From positions 2,356,001 to 2,420,000 of the forward strand of contig NZ_CP063812.1 in the NCBI RefSeq assembly GCF_015277855.1: a DNA stretch of 64,000 bases, in the 5' to 3' direction. The stretch is from Microbacterium cremeum. GTDB lineage: Bacteria > Actinomycetota > Actinomycetes > Actinomycetales > Microbacteriaceae. The notes under the pieces are model-generated. The model saw only the letters and a program-made list of their open reading frames with translations, was not told the DNA's origin and made no database searches. Positions within the stretch are counted from its first letter, which is position 1, and each line of letters begins with the position of its first letter. This document shows, piece by piece, positions 8,686 to 18,520 of this stretch. Made by a program: the position numbers and the translations under genes.

Positions 8686-11388
8686 TCAGTCGCGGCCGGT
8701 CAGCCCCCACGCGTCCTCGGAGCCCTCGTCGCCGCCGACGACGGGATAGCCGTCGAACTGCGACGCGACGGCATCCGTCCCGTACGGATCGCTCGCGGCC
8801 GCGGGGGCGTCGTCGGGCACGTCGTCGCCGCGGAGCCGGGCCAGCACGCCCGGCAGCTGCTCGACCGTGACGAGCACGTCGCGCGCCTTCGAGCCCTCGG
8901 ACGGGCCGACGATCTCGCGCGACTCCAGCAGGTCCATGAGGCGACCGGCCTTCGCGAAGCCCACGCGCAGCTTGCGCTGCAGCATCGACGTCGACCCGAA
9001 CTGCGTCGACACCACGAGCTCCGCGGCGGCGAGCAGCAGTTCGAGATCGTCTCCGATGTCGGCGTCGATCTCCTTCTTCTCCGCCACGGCGGCCACGTCG
9101 TTGCGGTACTCCGGCCGCGCCTGCGCCGTGACGTGCTTGACGACCGTCTCGATCTCCTGCTCGCTCACCCACGCGCCCTGCACGCGGAGGGCCTTCGAGG
9201 CGCCCATCGGGAGGAACAGGCCGTCACCCTGACCGATGAGGCGATCCGCCCCAGGCTGGTCGAGGATGACGCGGGAATCGGTGACGCTCGTCACTGCGAA
9301 CGCGAGGCGCGAGGGCACGTTCGCCTTGATGAGGCCCGTGACGACGTCGACGGACGGACGCTGCGTCGCGAGGACGAGGTGGATGCCGCTGGCCCGCGCC
9401 AGCTGGGTGATGCGCACGATCGAGTCCTCGACGTCTCGCGGGGCGACCATCATGAGGTCGGCGAGCTCGTCGACGACGACGAGGAGGTACGGATACGGCT
9501 TGAGCACGCGCTCGCTGCCCGGCGGCAGCGTGATCTCGCCGGCCACGACGGCCTTGTTGAAGTCGTCGATGTGACGGAAGCCGAACGACGCGAGGTCGTC
9601 GTAGCGCATGTCCATCTCTTTCACGACCCACTGCAGCGCCTCGGCCGCCTTCTTGGGGTTCGTGATGATCGGCGTGATCAGGTGCGGGACGCCGGCGTAC
9701 GACGTGAGCTCGACGCGCTTCGGGTCGATGAGGACCATCCGCACATCCGCCGGCTTCGCGCGCATCAGCAGGCTCGTGATCATCGAGTTCACGAAGCTCG
9801 ACTTGCCCGAACCGGTGGAGCCTGCCACCAGGAGGTGGGGCATCTTCGCCAGGTTCGCCACGACGTAGCCGCCGCCGACGTCCTTGCCGACGCCGATCGT
9901 CATGGGATGGCTCTGGTTCGCGGCGGCGCTCGATCGGAGCACGTCGCCGAGCGTCACGATCTCGCGGTCGGCGTTGGGGATCTCGACGCCGATGGCGCTC
10001 TTGCCCGGGATCGGCGCGAGAATGCGCACCTCGTTGGAGGCCACCGCGTAGGCGATGTTGTTCGTGAGTGCCGTGATGCGCTCGACCTTGACGCCGGGTC
10101 CGAGCGAGATCTCGTACTGCGTCACCGTCGGGCCGCGAGAGAACCCGGTGACGCGCGCGTCGACCGAGAACTGATCGAGCACGCTCGTGATGGCGCGGAC
10201 CGTGTCGTCGTTGGCCTGCGAACGCGCCACGTGCGGCGTGCCGGCCGCGAGCGAGTGCACCGACGGCAGGCGATACGGCGCCGCCGCGTCGGCGGACGTC
10301 GTCGAGCCGATGCCGTCGAGGCCCGGGAGCACGCCGTCGTCCTCGACGGGGCCGGTGTCGGAGTCGCCGCGCAGCGACGTGCGCGACGAGGACGCCGCCT
10401 TGGCTGCCGAGAGCACGGCCGGGTCGATGACCTCGGTCATCGCGTCGGCCGGCACGGGCGGCGGTGCCACGGGCGGGGCGATCGCCTGCTCGAAGCCGCC
10501 GTTCACGGCGCCCGGAGGCAGCAGCTCGGTGAGGTCCTGCGATCCGATGCCGCCCTCGGGGTCCTTCTCGCGACCGGTCTTGTTGCGGCGCCACCACGGC
10601 AGCGACGGGTCGCCGTCGTCGTCGGCGGGCGCGGCATCCGTCGTCGTCTTCGGTTCGGCGGGCTCGGCGCCGAACATCCACGCGTACAGCTCGCCGAGCC
10701 GCTTGCCGATGCGGTTGGGAGGCGTCTTCGTGAGGATCAGGATGCCGAGCACGGCCAGGAGCGACAGGGCGATGTAGGCGCCGATGTCGGTGAGCACGAG
10801 GGCGAGCGGCTCGCCCAGCATCCAGCCGAACAGGCCGCCGGCCTCACTGAGCGCCGGGAGCCCTTCGCTCGGCTGCGGGCGGCCGCCCGCGACGTGGCAG
10901 AACCCGGCGATCGTCAGGACGATCACGGCGAAGCCGATGCCGACGCGGCCGTTGTCGTGCACCGACGACGGGTGGCGGAACATCCACCCTGCGAGCAGGA
11001 GCAGCAGCACCGGCAGCACGAACGCCTCGCGTCCGAGCAGACCGCCGACCGAGTACGCGCTGATGGTGGCCGCGATGTCGCTGCCGATGAAGAACCACTC
11101 GTTCACGGCGCCGGCGATCGCCAGCAGCACGAGCAGGAACGGGAAGCCGTCGCGGCGCTGGTCCTTCTCGAGGGTCTCGGGACCGAACGCGCGGAAGAGT
11201 CCGCCGGTCGCGTGCGCGAGACCCAGCCACGCCCGCACGACGACGGGAGGCTTGTCGGGCTCGTTCACATACTTCTTGGGCGCCGGGGCGGGCTTGCGGG
11301 CACGGGACGACGACGTCCCGGCCGCGCCCGTGCCGGACGCGCGCGAGGACGCGCTCGATCCCTTGGTCGGGCTGGTGCTCCTGGGCAT
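8686..11388 (-). CDS. ftsK: DNA translocase FtsK/SpoIIIE
   Basis: FtsK anchors at the division septum and pumps chromosomal DNA towards the dif site. The 900-residue protein has a Ser-rich start, four N-terminal hydrophobic segments (roughly residues 70-230), a low-complexity linker and the motor domain. The motor includes [16 protein letters not shown], the Walker [12 protein letters not shown] (near residue 520), [12 protein letters not shown], the Walker B-type [12 protein letters not shown], and [14 protein letters not shown]. The C-terminal winged-helix gamma domain is present ([21 protein letters not shown]). I start at the ATG 11386-11388 with TTGGAG just upstream; the frame stays open 33 codons further. 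Confidence 0.95.
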   Translation of the reverse strand: MPRSTSPTKGSSASSRASGTGAAGTSSSRARKPAPAPKKYVNEPDKPPVVVRAWLGLAHATGGLFRAFGPETLEKDQRRDGFPFLLVLLAIAGAVNEWFFIGSDIAATISAYSVGGLLGREAFVLPVLLLLLAGWMFRHPSSVHDNGRVGIGFAVIVLTIAGFCHVAGGRPQPSEGLPALSEAGGLFGWMLGEPLALVLTDIGAYIALSLLAVLGILILTKTPPNRIGKRLGELYAWMFGAEPAEPKTTTDAAPADDDGDPSLPWWRRNKTGREKDPEGGIGSQDLTELLPPGAVNGGFEQAIAPPVAPPPVPADAMTEVIDPAVLSAAKAASSSRTSLRGDSDTGPVEDDGVLPGLDGIGSTTSADAAAPYRLPSVHSLAAGTPHVARSQANDDTVRAITSVLDQFSVDARVTGFSRGPTVTQYEISLGPGVKVERITALTNNIAYAVASNEVRILAPIPGKSAIGVEIPNADREIVTLGDVLRSSAAANQSHPMTIGVGKDVGGGYVVANLAKMPHLLVAGSTGSGKSSFVNSMITSLLMRAKPADVRMVLIDPKRVELTSYAGVPHLITPIITNPKKAAEALQWVVKEMDMRYDDLASFGFRHIDDFNKAVVAGEITLPPGSERVLKPYPYLLVVVDELADLMMVAPRDVEDSIVRITQLARASGIHLVLATQRPSVDVVTGLIKANVPSRLAFAVTSVTDSRVILDQPGADRLIGQGDGLFLPMGASKALRVQGAWVSEQEIETVVKHVTAQARPEYRNDVAAVAEKKEIDADIGDDLELLLAAAELVVSTQFGSTSMLQRKLRVGFAKAGRLMDLLESREIVGPSEGSKARDVLVTVEQLPGVLARLRGDDVPDDAPAAASDPYGTDAVASQFDGYPVVGGDEGSEDAWGLTGRD

Positions 11389-11443
11389 TACTCCAAGGTA
11401 CGGCGGTCCCCCGACTTTTCGCGGCAAGCACGCCGGGGTCGGG

Positions 11444-11938
11444 TCAGCGCAGGCGCTTGACCATCGTGTCGCGACCGATGCCGCCACGCACCACCGCGAA
11501 GCCCTCGCTGCGGTAGAGGCCGGTCGCGAAGTTGTCGCGCTCGACGCTCAGGCTGATGCGGGCGAAGCCCTGGTCGCGGGCGTGCTCGCAGAGCCTCTGC
11601 AGCAGCGCCCTGCCGACGCCGTGGGCCCGCCAGATCGGCCGGACTCCGATGATGAGCTCGGGCACACCGGTGCCGACGTACCCGAAGCCCGGATCGCTGC
11701 GCGGCAGCAGCCGGTACCACGCCGCCCCGACCGGCTCGCCGTGGAGGTCCTCGGCGACGAACCCCGCGTCGCCCGGACGCATCCAGCCCGCGAGGTAGCG
11801 GCTGTGCTCCGACCCCGTGATGACCTCATGCCGGGGCCGGGCACCCCCGCGACGCCAGTTCACCGCCTCGACGACCATGTCGCCGAGGAAGGCGCCGTCG
11901 GCCTGCGCGGCGGGGCGGAGGCGGAAGGCGGGCGGCAT
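11444..11938 (-). CDS. GNAT family N-acetyltransferase
   Basis: A 164-residue GNAT acetyltransferase of unknown substrate. The central strand [19 protein letters not shown] is followed by the acetyl-CoA binding segment [18 protein letters not shown] and [20 protein letters not shown]. The N-terminal [14 protein letters not shown] is the usual first strand and helix. The ATG is at 11936-11938. It lies between rnj and ftsK on the same strand, 23 bases after rnj, so it may share the rnj transcript. Confidence 0.8.
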   Translation of the reverse strand: MPPAFRLRPAAQADGAFLGDMVVEAVNWRRGGARPRHEVITGSEHSRYLAGWMRPGDAGFVAEDLHGEPVGAAWYRLLPRSDPGFGYVGTGVPELIIGVRPIWRAHGVGRALLQRLCEHARDQGFARISLSVERDNFATGLYRSEGFAVVRGGIGRDTMVKRLR

Positions 11939-11961
11939 GCGGGGAGTCTACGAGCGCGGTG

Positions 11962-13644
11962 TTACGCCTCGATGACGAGCGGCACGATCATCGGCCGGCG
12001 GCGCAGCGACTGGTTCACCCAGCGCCCGATCGTGCGGCGCACGACCTGCGAGAGCGCATGAGAGTCCCGCACGCCCGACTTCGCGGCCTCGGCGAGCGCC
12101 GCGGCGATCTTGGGCTTGACGTCCTCGAACACCGCCGAGTCCTCCGCGAACCCTCGCGCGTGGATCTCGGGCCCCGAGATGACCTTGCCGGTCGACGCGT
12201 CGACGACGACGATCACCGAGATGAAGCCCTCCTCGCCGAGGATCCGGCGATCCTTGAGGTCGGCATCCGTGATCTCGCCCACCGTCGAGCCGTCCACGTA
12301 CACGAATCCGAGGTCCAGCTGGCCGACGGCCCTCGCCTCGCCGTCGCGGAGGTCGATGACGGTGCCGTTCTCGGCCAGGAGCGTGCGCTCCGGCGCGATG
12401 CCGGTGTCCTGCGCGAGTCGCGCGTTCGCCATGAGGTGGCGGTACTCGCCGTGCACAGGCAGCACGTTCTTCGGCTTCAGGATGTTGTAGCAGTAGAGCA
12501 GCTCGCCCGCCGCGGCGTGACCCGACACGTGCACCTTGGCGTTGCCCTTGTGCACCACGTTCGCGCCGAGCTTGGTGAGCCCGTCGATGACGCGGTACAC
12601 GGCGTTCTCGTTGCCGGGGATGAGGCTCGACGCGAGGATCACCGTGTCGCCCGGTCCCGGCTCGATCGCGTGGTCGAGGTTCGCCATGCGGCTGAGCACG
12701 GCCATCGGCTCCCCCTGCGAGCCGGTCGACATGTAGACGATCCGGTCTTCGGGCAGGTCGCGCGCCTTCTTGTAGTCGATCAGCACGTCCTCGGGCACGT
12801 GGAGGTACCCGAGCTCCTCGGCGATCGTCATGTTGCGCACCATGCTGCGCCCCAAGAGGGCGACGCGGCGGCCGTGGGCCGCTGCGGCGTCCAGCACCTG
12901 CTGCACGCGGTGGACGTGGCTCGAGAAGCTCGCGACGATCACGCGCCGCGGAGCGCGGCCGATCACCTGGTCGAGCACGGGGCCGATCGAGCGCTCCAGC
13001 GGCGTGAACCCCGGCACGTCGGCGTTCGTCGAGTCGACCAGGAACAGGTCGACTCCTTCCTCGCCGAGGCGGGCGAACGCGCGGAGGTCGGTGAGCCGGC
13101 CGTCGAGCGGCAGCTGGTCCATCTTGAAGTCGCCGGTGGCCAGCACGAGGCCTGCGGGAGTGCGCACGGCGACGGCGAGCGCGTCGGGGATCGAGTGGTT
13201 GACGGCGATGAACTCGAGCTCGAACGGGCCGAGGTTCTCGCGCTGGCCCTCGGTCACGGTGAGGCTGTAGGGCTTGATGCGGTGCTCTTTGAGCTTCGCC
13301 TCGGTGAGCGCCAGCGTGAGCCCCGACCCGATGATCGGGATGTCGCCCTTGAGCTTCAGCAGGTACGGCACCGCGCCGATGTGGTCTTCGTGTCCGTGCG
13401 TGAGCACGACGCCGACGATGTCGTCGAGGCGGCCCTTGATCGGCTCGAAGTCGGGCAGGATCAGGTCGACGCCCGGCTGGTGCTCTTCGGGGAACAGCAC
13501 GCCGCAGTCCACGACCAGCAGCTTCCCGCCGTACTCGAACACGGTCATGTTGCGGCCGACCTCGCCCAGGCCGCCGAGCGGGACGACCCGCAGGGTTCCG
13601 GCCTCGAGCTCGGGCGGGTCGAACGGTGTGGTGGGAATGCTCAT
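11962..13644 (-). CDS. rnj: Ribonuclease J
   Basis: RNase J is a beta-CASP metallo-beta-lactamase with endo- and 5'-exonuclease activity in mRNA decay and rRNA maturation. The zinc motif HGHEDH (H83, H85, D87, H88) is intact and follows LGGLGEVGRNM. Other markers are VNHSIPDALAVAV, LATGDFKMD, the beta-CASP segment VIVASFSSHVHRVQQ, YMSTGSQGEPM, and KVHVSGHAAAGEL with LPVHGEYRH. The 560-residue length is normal. The ATG overlaps the dapA stop (ATGA at 13641-13644), a pairing conserved in actinobacteria. Confidence 0.95.
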   Translation of the reverse strand: MSIPTTPFDPPELEAGTLRVVPLGGLGEVGRNMTVFEYGGKLLVVDCGVLFPEEHQPGVDLILPDFEPIKGRLDDIVGVVLTHGHEDHIGAVPYLLKLKGDIPIIGSGLTLALTEAKLKEHRIKPYSLTVTEGQRENLGPFELEFIAVNHSIPDALAVAVRTPAGLVLATGDFKMDQLPLDGRLTDLRAFARLGEEGVDLFLVDSTNADVPGFTPLERSIGPVLDQVIGRAPRRVIVASFSSHVHRVQQVLDAAAAHGRRVALLGRSMVRNMTIAEELGYLHVPEDVLIDYKKARDLPEDRIVYMSTGSQGEPMAVLSRMANLDHAIEPGPGDTVILASSLIPGNENAVYRVIDGLTKLGANVVHKGNAKVHVSGHAAAGELLYCYNILKPKNVLPVHGEYRHLMANARLAQDTGIAPERTLLAENGTVIDLRDGEARAVGQLDLGFVYVDGSTVGEITDADLKDRRILGEEGFISVIVVVDASTGKVISGPEIHARGFAEDSAVFEDVKPKIAAALAEAAKSGVRDSHALSQVVRRTIGRWVNQSLRRRPMIVPLVIEA

Positions 13645-14618
13645 CGCGTGGTACCAGAGACCTTCGGAAGTGCTCCGCCGGCAGCGGCGTTGCGATCAGG
13701 ACGGAAGTTGGAGAAGTCGGCGCCCGGCACGTCCGCGACGAGGGCGAGCTCGTCCTCGATCTTGGCGGCCTCCCACTCTTCGGGGCCTACCAGCGGCAGG
13801 CGCACGCGCGGGCTGCCGATGCGGCCGAGGCCGTGGAGGATGTACTTGGCCGACACGGTGCCGGGCACGTGCGTCATGACGGCACGCACCAGGGGCTCGA
13901 GCTGCTTGTGCGCCGCCGTGGCGGCCTGGAGATCGCCGCGGTTCACGGCATCGACGATCACGCGGTACGGCTGCGCCGCGATGTTCGCGGTGACGCCGAT
14001 CAGGCCGGTCGCGCCGATGGAGAGGTGCGGGAGCACGTTGGCGTCGTCGCCCGAGAAGTAGAGCAGCTCGGTCTGGTTGAGCACGCGGCTCACCTCGCTG
14101 AAGTCGCCCTTCGCGTCTTTGATCGCGAGGATGTTCGGGTGCTTGGCGAGCCGCAGGATGGTCTCGTAGCGGATCGGCACGCCGGTGCGGCCCGGGATGT
14201 CGTAGAGGATGACGGGCAGGTCGGTCGCGTCGGCGACGAGCCGGAAGTGCGTGAGGATGCCGGCCTGCGTGGGCTTGTTGTAGTACGGCGTGACGATCAT
14301 GATGCCGTCGGCGCCGGCCTTCTCGCTGGCCTTGTACAGCTCGATCGCGTGTGCGGTCTCGTTCGAGCCGCCGCCCGTGATGATCTTCGCGCGTCCTGCC
14401 GCGACGTCCTTGCCGACCTCGACGAGCCGGATCTTCTCGGCATCCGTCAGGGTCGAGGTCTCGCCCGTGGTGCCGGTGACGACGATGCCGTCGGCGCCGG
14501 CGGTGATGACGTCGTCCATGTGCTTCTCGACGGCGGGCCAGTCGACCTCTCCGTCGGCCGTCATCGGAGTGACGAGCGCGACGAGCACCTGTCCGAAGGG
14601 GTTGCCCGTATGCGTCAT
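13641..14618 (-). CDS. dapA: 4-hydroxy-tetrahydrodipicolinate synthase DapA
   Basis: DapA condenses pyruvate with aspartate semialdehyde in the first committed step of lysine and diaminopimelate synthesis. The 325 residues contain GTTGETSTLTDAEK (49-62), PYYNKPTQ (111-118), Y139 in ILYDIPGRTG, and the Schiff-base lysine K167 in ILAIKDAKGD. IGATGLIGVTANI follows. The start is ATG 14616-14618. It overlaps rnj downstream by four bases. dapB, further along the window, supplies the next step. Confidence 0.95.
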   Translation of the reverse strand: MTHTGNPFGQVLVALVTPMTADGEVDWPAVEKHMDDVITAGADGIVVTGTTGETSTLTDAEKIRLVEVGKDVAAGRAKIITGGGSNETAHAIELYKASEKAGADGIMIVTPYYNKPTQAGILTHFRLVADATDLPVILYDIPGRTGVPIRYETILRLAKHPNILAIKDAKGDFSEVSRVLNQTELLYFSGDDANVLPHLSIGATGLIGVTANIAAQPYRVIVDAVNRGDLQAATAAHKQLEPLVRAVMTHVPGTVSAKYILHGLGRIGSPRVRLPLVGPEEWEAAKIEDELALVADVPGADFSNFRPDRNAAAGGALPKVSGTTR

Positions 14619-14700
14619 GTGTTCAGGTTATCGGGATGCCGCGACCGCCGTGCACGACGGTCCCGGCGCGCGAGGGCCGGCGACGGCGCGCGACGGCGAC

Positions 14701-15462
14701 TCAGCGCCCGCGTGCACCCACCCGTGCGGCCAGGCCCGGTGGCGCGATGCGCGCCAGCGCGACGAGCGCCTTGTAGCGCAGCGACGGCACCGAGACCGCG
14801 GCGCCTCGCGACGCGTCGCGCAGCGACTGGGCCACCACGTCGCGCGCGTCGAGCCACAACGCGCCGGGGATCCCCTCCACGCCCGGAGGCAGCCCCATGC
14901 GTTCGTGGAAGTCGGTGTGCGTGAAGCCCGGGCACACCGCGGTCACCGAGACGCCGCGCGGCCGGTAGCGGCCGTTCGCCCAGCGGCTGAAGCTCACGAG
15001 CCACCCCTTGCACGCGCCGTAGGTGGAGCGCGGGATGAACGCCGCGACCGAGGCGACGTTGAGGATCCGTCCATGACCGCGCGCGAGCATCGCCCCGAGC
15101 GCCGCGTGGGCGAGGCGCATCGGCACCTCGACGTGCAGCCGCAGATGCCGCACCTCGTCGTCGATGTCGTTGCGCTCGAAGGCCAGGGGCAGCCCGAAGC
15201 CGGCGTTGTTGACGAGGAGCTCGATCGGTCGCTCGTCGGCGGCGACGCGCTCCTCGACGACGGCGCGCTGGGACGCGTCGAGCAGGTCCGCGGCGAGCAC
15301 CTCGACGTCGACGCCGTGCGCCGCCCCGAGCTCCGAGGCGAGCGTGTCGAGGGCACCGCGGTCCCGCGCCACGAGCACCAGATCCGCTCCCCTGGCGGCC
15401 AGCTGCCGCGCGTACTCCGCCCCGAGTCCCGAGCTCGCCCCGGTGATCAACGCCGTCGCCAT
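14701..15462 (-). CDS. Short-chain dehydrogenase/reductase
   Basis: A classical SDR of 253 residues. It has the NAD(P)-binding TGASSGLGAEYARQLA, VLVARDRGAL (an Arg after the second strand suggests NADP preference), LVNNAGFG, the catalytic serine in ILNVASVAAF, and the Y-x3-K pair in STYGACKGW. VCPGFTHTDFHERMG follows. The substrate cannot be predicted. The ATG is at 15460-15462. It follows folA on the same strand after ten bases and may be in the thyA-folA transcript. Confidence 0.85.
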   Translation of the reverse strand: MATALITGASSGLGAEYARQLAARGADLVLVARDRGALDTLASELGAAHGVDVEVLAADLLDASQRAVVEERVAADERPIELLVNNAGFGLPLAFERNDIDDEVRHLRLHVEVPMRLAHAALGAMLARGHGRILNVASVAAFIPRSTYGACKGWLVSFSRWANGRYRPRGVSVTAVCPGFTHTDFHERMGLPPGVEGIPGALWLDARDVVAQSLRDASRGAAVSVPSLRYKALVALARIAPPGLAARVGARGR

Positions 15463-15472
15463 GCGCGTCAGC

Positions 15473-16048
15473 CTACGTGGCGCGCTCCTGCACGAGGAAC
15501 CGATACCGGATGCCGGTGCGCGAGGTGTGCCAGCCGCCCGCGGGGTCGGCGCTCACGGTCCGCCACCCGGTGCGGTCGGGCGCGCGCGTGTCGCCGTCGA
15601 CGTCGAGATCGAGCTCGGTCACGTCGAGCCGATCGGCGAGCGGGATCGCCTCGCGGTAGAGCTGCCCGCCGCCGATGATCCAGATCCATTCCGGATCCGT
15701 CTCACGCGCCGCCGCGAGCGCGGCCTCGAGCGAGGCGGCCCGCTCGGCGCTGCCCGGACCTACTCGCCCGGAGGCTCCGGACAACGCGGTCGGAGCGTCG
15801 GGGGCGTCGGGCGCTGGGGGGACCGTCCAGTCGTCCTGGCGGGTCACCACGATGTTGCGGCGCCCCGGCAGCGGACGGAACCGCTCGGGGAACGACTCCC
15901 ACGTGCGGCGGCCCATCACCACGGGCGCGCCGAGAGTCGTGCTCTTGAAGTGCGCGAGGTCTTCGGGAACGTGCCACGGCATGCCGCCGCGCGCGCCGAT
16001 CACGCCGCCCCGGGCCTCGGCCCAGATGAGGCCGATGCGAGCGGTCAC
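15473..16048 (-). CDS. folA: Dihydrofolate reductase
   Basis: Dihydrofolate reductase regenerates tetrahydrofolate with NADPH, using the dihydrofolate made by ThyA. The 191-residue protein starts [18 protein letters not shown] and has [13 protein letters not shown] with the catalytic acidic residue in PED, then [21 protein letters not shown] and [13 protein letters not shown]. An insert of about 20 Pro/Ala/Ser-rich residues lies in the middle. The GTG start at 16046-16048 overlaps the thyA stop by four bases (GTGA), giving tight thyA-folA coupling. A longer upstream frame overlaps thyA and is not real. Confidence 0.92.
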   Translation of the reverse strand: MTARIGLIWAEARGGVIGARGGMPWHVPEDLAHFKSTTLGAPVVMGRRTWESFPERFRPLPGRRNIVVTRQDDWTVPPAPDAPDAPTALSGASGRVGPGSAERAASLEAALAAARETDPEWIWIIGGGQLYREAIPLADRLDVTELDLDVDGDTRAPDRTGWRTVSADPAGGWHTSRTGIRYRFLVQERAT

Positions 16049-16854
16049 ACGGCCACCGCGGCGCGGATGGCGGGGTGATGCCGGTAGTCCTCGAGCACGA
16101 AGTCCTCGAACGTGTAGTCGAAGATCGACGCGGGCGTGCGCGCCAGCCGCAGCGTCGGGTACGGGTACGGATCGCGCGTGAGCTGCTCCCGCACCTGCTC
16201 GAGGTGGTTGTCGTAGATGTGGCAGTCGCCGCCCGTCCACACGAAGTCTCCCGGCTCGAGACCCGCCTGCTGGGCCACCATGAGCGTGAGCAGGGCGTAG
16301 GAGGCGATGTTGAACGGCACGCCGAGGAAGAGGTCGGCGCTGCGCTGGTACAGCTGGCACGAGAGGCGGCCGTCGGCCACGTAGAACTGGAACATCGCGT
16401 GGCATGGCGCGAGTGCCATGTCGGGGATGTCGGCGGGGTTCCACGCCGACACGATCAGGCGCCGCGAGTCGGGGTTCGCGCGGATCTGGTCGAGCACCAG
16501 CTGGATCTGATCGATGTGCTCGCCCGACGGCGTCGGCCATGAGCGCCACTGGACCCCGTAGACCGGACCCAGCTCGCCGTCGACGTCGGCCCACTCGTCC
16601 CAGATGGTCACGCCGTGCTCCTGCAGCCACCGCACGTTCGACTCGCCGCGGAGGAACCACAGCAGCTCGTAAGCGATCGACTTGAAATGCACGCGCTTGG
16701 TCGTGATGAGGGGGAACCCCTGCGACAGGTCGAAGCGGATCTGGCGGCCGAACGCGCTGGTCGTGCCCGTGCCCGTCCGGTCGTCCTTGTGGGTGCCGTG
16801 CTCCAGAACGTCGCGCAGCAGGTCTTCGTACGGAGTCGGGGTCGGCGTCGTCAC
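16045..16854 (-). CDS. thyA: Thymidylate synthase
   Basis: ThyA methylates dUMP to dTMP with methylene-tetrahydrofolate. Starting from the GTG at 16852-16854 it has 269 residues: [19 protein letters not shown], the [12 protein letters not shown] segment, [22 protein letters not shown], the active-site C151 in [32 protein letters not shown], and [10 protein letters not shown]. Alternative in-frame GTG codons lie at 16863 and 16884 and would add 3 or 10 residues. None has a clear ribosome binding site, so the start is uncertain. It is coupled to folA. Confidence 0.93.
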   Translation of the reverse strand: MTTPTPTPYEDLLRDVLEHGTHKDDRTGTGTTSAFGRQIRFDLSQGFPLITTKRVHFKSIAYELLWFLRGESNVRWLQEHGVTIWDEWADVDGELGPVYGVQWRSWPTPSGEHIDQIQLVLDQIRANPDSRRLIVSAWNPADIPDMALAPCHAMFQFYVADGRLSCQLYQRSADLFLGVPFNIASYALLTLMVAQQAGLEPGDFVWTGGDCHIYDNHLEQVREQLTRDPYPYPTLRLARTPASIFDYTFEDFVLEDYRHHPAIRAAVAV

Positions 16855-16946
16855 GGCTGCCACGATACCCGCGCCGGCCGACACTCGGGCGTGTGACGCC
16901 GGAGCGTCATATTCGCGGATACGGCCACTGTCCAGGAGAAAACGGT

Positions 16947-16952
16947 TAGCCT
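16947..16952 (+). promoter_or_regulatory. -10-like TAGCCT just upstream of the thioredoxin-like gene
   Basis: The hexamer TAGCCT ends eight bases before the GTG at 16961 and no ribosome binding site is visible between. This fits a leaderless or near-leaderless transcript of the kind common in actinobacteria. Confidence 0.45.
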
Positions 16953-16960
16953 GATCTGCT

Positions 16961-17398
16961 GTGAACCTCGTCGGCGCTCTGATCGCCCTCGCCGCCCTCC
17001 TCGCGGCGACGGTGGCTTTCGGCGTCTACCTCACGTGGCGGCAGTCCCGGCCGCAGCGGCACGTCGAGCACGAGGTGGTCGATCCGCACCGTCTCGGGGC
17101 CGACGGGCTCGGCGAGGTCGCCACGCTGCTGCAGTTCAGCACCGAGCTGTGCGCCCGCTGCCCGGGCGTCCACCGCACGCTGGGCGAGATCGCCGACGGC
17201 CACGACGGCGTGCGTCACCTCGACGTCGATCTGACGCATCGCCCCGACATCGCGAAGCACTTCCGCGTGCTGCAGACGCCCACCACGCTCGTGCTCGACC
17301 GCCACGGCGTCGTGCAGACCCGGTTCGGCGGCGCGCCCAGCCGCGACGTGCTCGAGCTCGAACTGAACCGACTGATCGCGGAGGGCGCGAATGTCTGA
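16961..17398 (+). CDS. Membrane-anchored thioredoxin-like protein
   Basis: A 145-residue protein with an N-terminal membrane helix (residues 2-25) followed by an extracytoplasmic thioredoxin fold. The CxxC motif is C64-A-R-C67 in TELCARCPG, and the cis-proline loop is in [11 protein letters not shown]. The proline after the second cysteine, rather than between the two, is unusual but seen in this family. The start is GTG. The last eight bases overlap the next gene, so the two are probably coupled; such pairs with DUF4395 proteins are common in actinobacteria. It probably acts in thiol redox chemistry at the membrane; the partner is unknown. Confidence 0.8.
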   Translation: MNLVGALIALAALLAATVAFGVYLTWRQSRPQRHVEHEVVDPHRLGADGLGEVATLLQFSTELCARCPGVHRTLGEIADGHDGVRHLDVDLTHRPDIAKHFRVLQTPTTLVLDRHGVVQTRFGGAPSRDVLELELNRLIAEGANV

Positions 17399-17987
17399 GA
17401 CGACGGATGCCTCGGCCCCGCGCGGCATCGATCCCCGAGGCCCCCGCTTCGCGGCGGGCATCACCTCGGTGCTGCTGCTGATCGTGCTGTTCCTCGGGCT
17501 GACAGGGCTTTCCACGGCTCAGGTCGGGGCGGTGCCGTTCGCTTGGTTCGGCGGAGTGGATTTCGCATTCGTCGCCGGGCAGACGGCCTGGCTCATCACG
17601 TTCGCGACGCCCCTCCAGCGCATCCTCGACCCCGCTTTCCTCCTCCTGCTCGTGACCGCGCTGCTGTTCCTGTGGGGCACGCTCTCGCCGCGTACCGCGC
17701 CGTGGGCCGTGCTGTACCGCAAGGCCGTCGCGCCGCGCCTGGCTCCTCCGAAGGAGCTCGAAGACCCGCGCCCGCCGCGATTCGCGCAGGGCGTCGGGCT
17801 GTTCGTCGTCAGTATCGGCCTCCTTCTCGACCTCGCCGGCGTGCCTTGGGCCCTCGTGATCGCGGCGGCGGCGGCCTTCGTGGCGGCGTTCCTCAACGCC
17901 GCCTTCGGCCTGTGCCTCGGCTGCCAGCTGTACCTGCTCCTGCAGCGCGCCGGCATCGTGGGGCGCCGGCGCCCGGCCGCCGCCTGA
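17391..17987 (+). CDS. DUF4395 family membrane protein
   Basis: A 198-residue integral membrane protein of the DUF4395 type. The features seen are DPRGPRFAAGITSVLLL near the N-terminus, a second family motif DPRPPRFAQGVGLFVV in the middle, and the C-terminal AAFLNAAFGLCLGCQLYLL with a CLGC dicysteine. About five hydrophobic segments are present. The CLGC pair in the membrane next to a thioredoxin-like partner suggests a redox pair. The ATG at 17391 overlaps the preceding gene by eight bases. Confidence 0.8.
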   Translation: MSETTDASAPRGIDPRGPRFAAGITSVLLLIVLFLGLTGLSTAQVGAVPFAWFGGVDFAFVAGQTAWLITFATPLQRILDPAFLLLLVTALLFLWGTLSPRTAPWAVLYRKAVAPRLAPPKELEDPRPPRFAQGVGLFVVSIGLLLDLAGVPWALVIAAAAAFVAAFLNAAFGLCLGCQLYLLLQRAGIVGRRRPAAA

Positions 17988-18039
17988 GCGCACCCCGGGC
18001 ATCGGCGTCAACCCGTCGCGCCGCGGCATCCGTCGCCGT

Positions 18040-18094
18040 TAGGCTGACCGCGAGACGCCCGGAACGCGGGCGTTCCCCGAGCGAGGAGGCACCC
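18040..18094 (+). promoter_or_regulatory. Promoter -10 and leader of the OsmC gene
   Basis: A TAGGCT hexamer at 18040-18045 could serve as the -10 element. The following leader contains an inverted repeat acgcccggaacgcgggcgt and then a good ribosome binding site, GAGGAGG, six bases before the ATG at 18095. Confidence 0.45.
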
Positions 18095-18520
18095 ATGACC
18101 GTCACGAGCGAAGCCAGCACCGCCTGGAAGGGCGGCCTGACCGACGGCTCCGGCGAGGTCACGCTCGTCTCGTCCGGCCTCGGCACCTTCGACGTCAACT
18201 GGAAGGCCCGGAGCGAAGGCTCGACCTCGACGACGACCCCCGAAGAACTCATCGCCGCCGCCCACTCGTCGTGCTTCTGCATGGCGCTGTCGGGCGCCCT
18301 GGCGAGCAACGGCACGCCCCCGGAGTCGATCGAGACCACGGCATCCGTCACGTTCAAGCCCGGCACCGGCATCACCGGCAGCCACCTGAACGTCAACGCC
18401 GTCGTGCCCGGCATCGAGCCGGAGGACTTCGAGCGCATCGCGCAGGAGGCCAAGGCCGGATGCCCCGTCTCGCAGGCCCTCGCGGGCATCGAGATCACGC
18501 TCGAGGCGACGCTTGCCTGA
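18095..18520 (+). CDS. OsmC family peroxiredoxin
   Basis: A 141-residue OsmC/Ohr-family protein, likely a thiol peroxidase for organic hydroperoxides. The two redox cysteines of the family are present: one in AAHSSCFCMAL (C60, with an extra C62) and the other in KAGCPVSQAL (C123). TPEELIAAAHSS is the helix preceding the first. The strong GAGGAGG site fixes the ATG at 18095; the long upstream open frame is a shadow of the DUF4395 gene. The 3' end overlaps the next gene by eight bases. Confidence 0.9.
   Translation: MTVTSEASTAWKGGLTDGSGEVTLVSSGLGTFDVNWKARSEGSTSTTTPEELIAAAHSSCFCMALSGALASNGTPPESIETTASVTFKPGTGITGSHLNVNAVVPGIEPEDFERIAQEAKAGCPVSQALAGIEITLEATLA

Noticed and set aside
8671..11460. 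A 929-codon open frame on the plus strand opposite ftsK
   Set aside because: It is the antisense shadow of ftsK. High G+C removes stops, and its Arg/His-rich translation shows no family.
15473..16660. A 395-residue FolA fusion
   Set aside because: The N-terminal part is thyA out of frame. The GTG at 16046-16048 fits dihydrofolate reductase.
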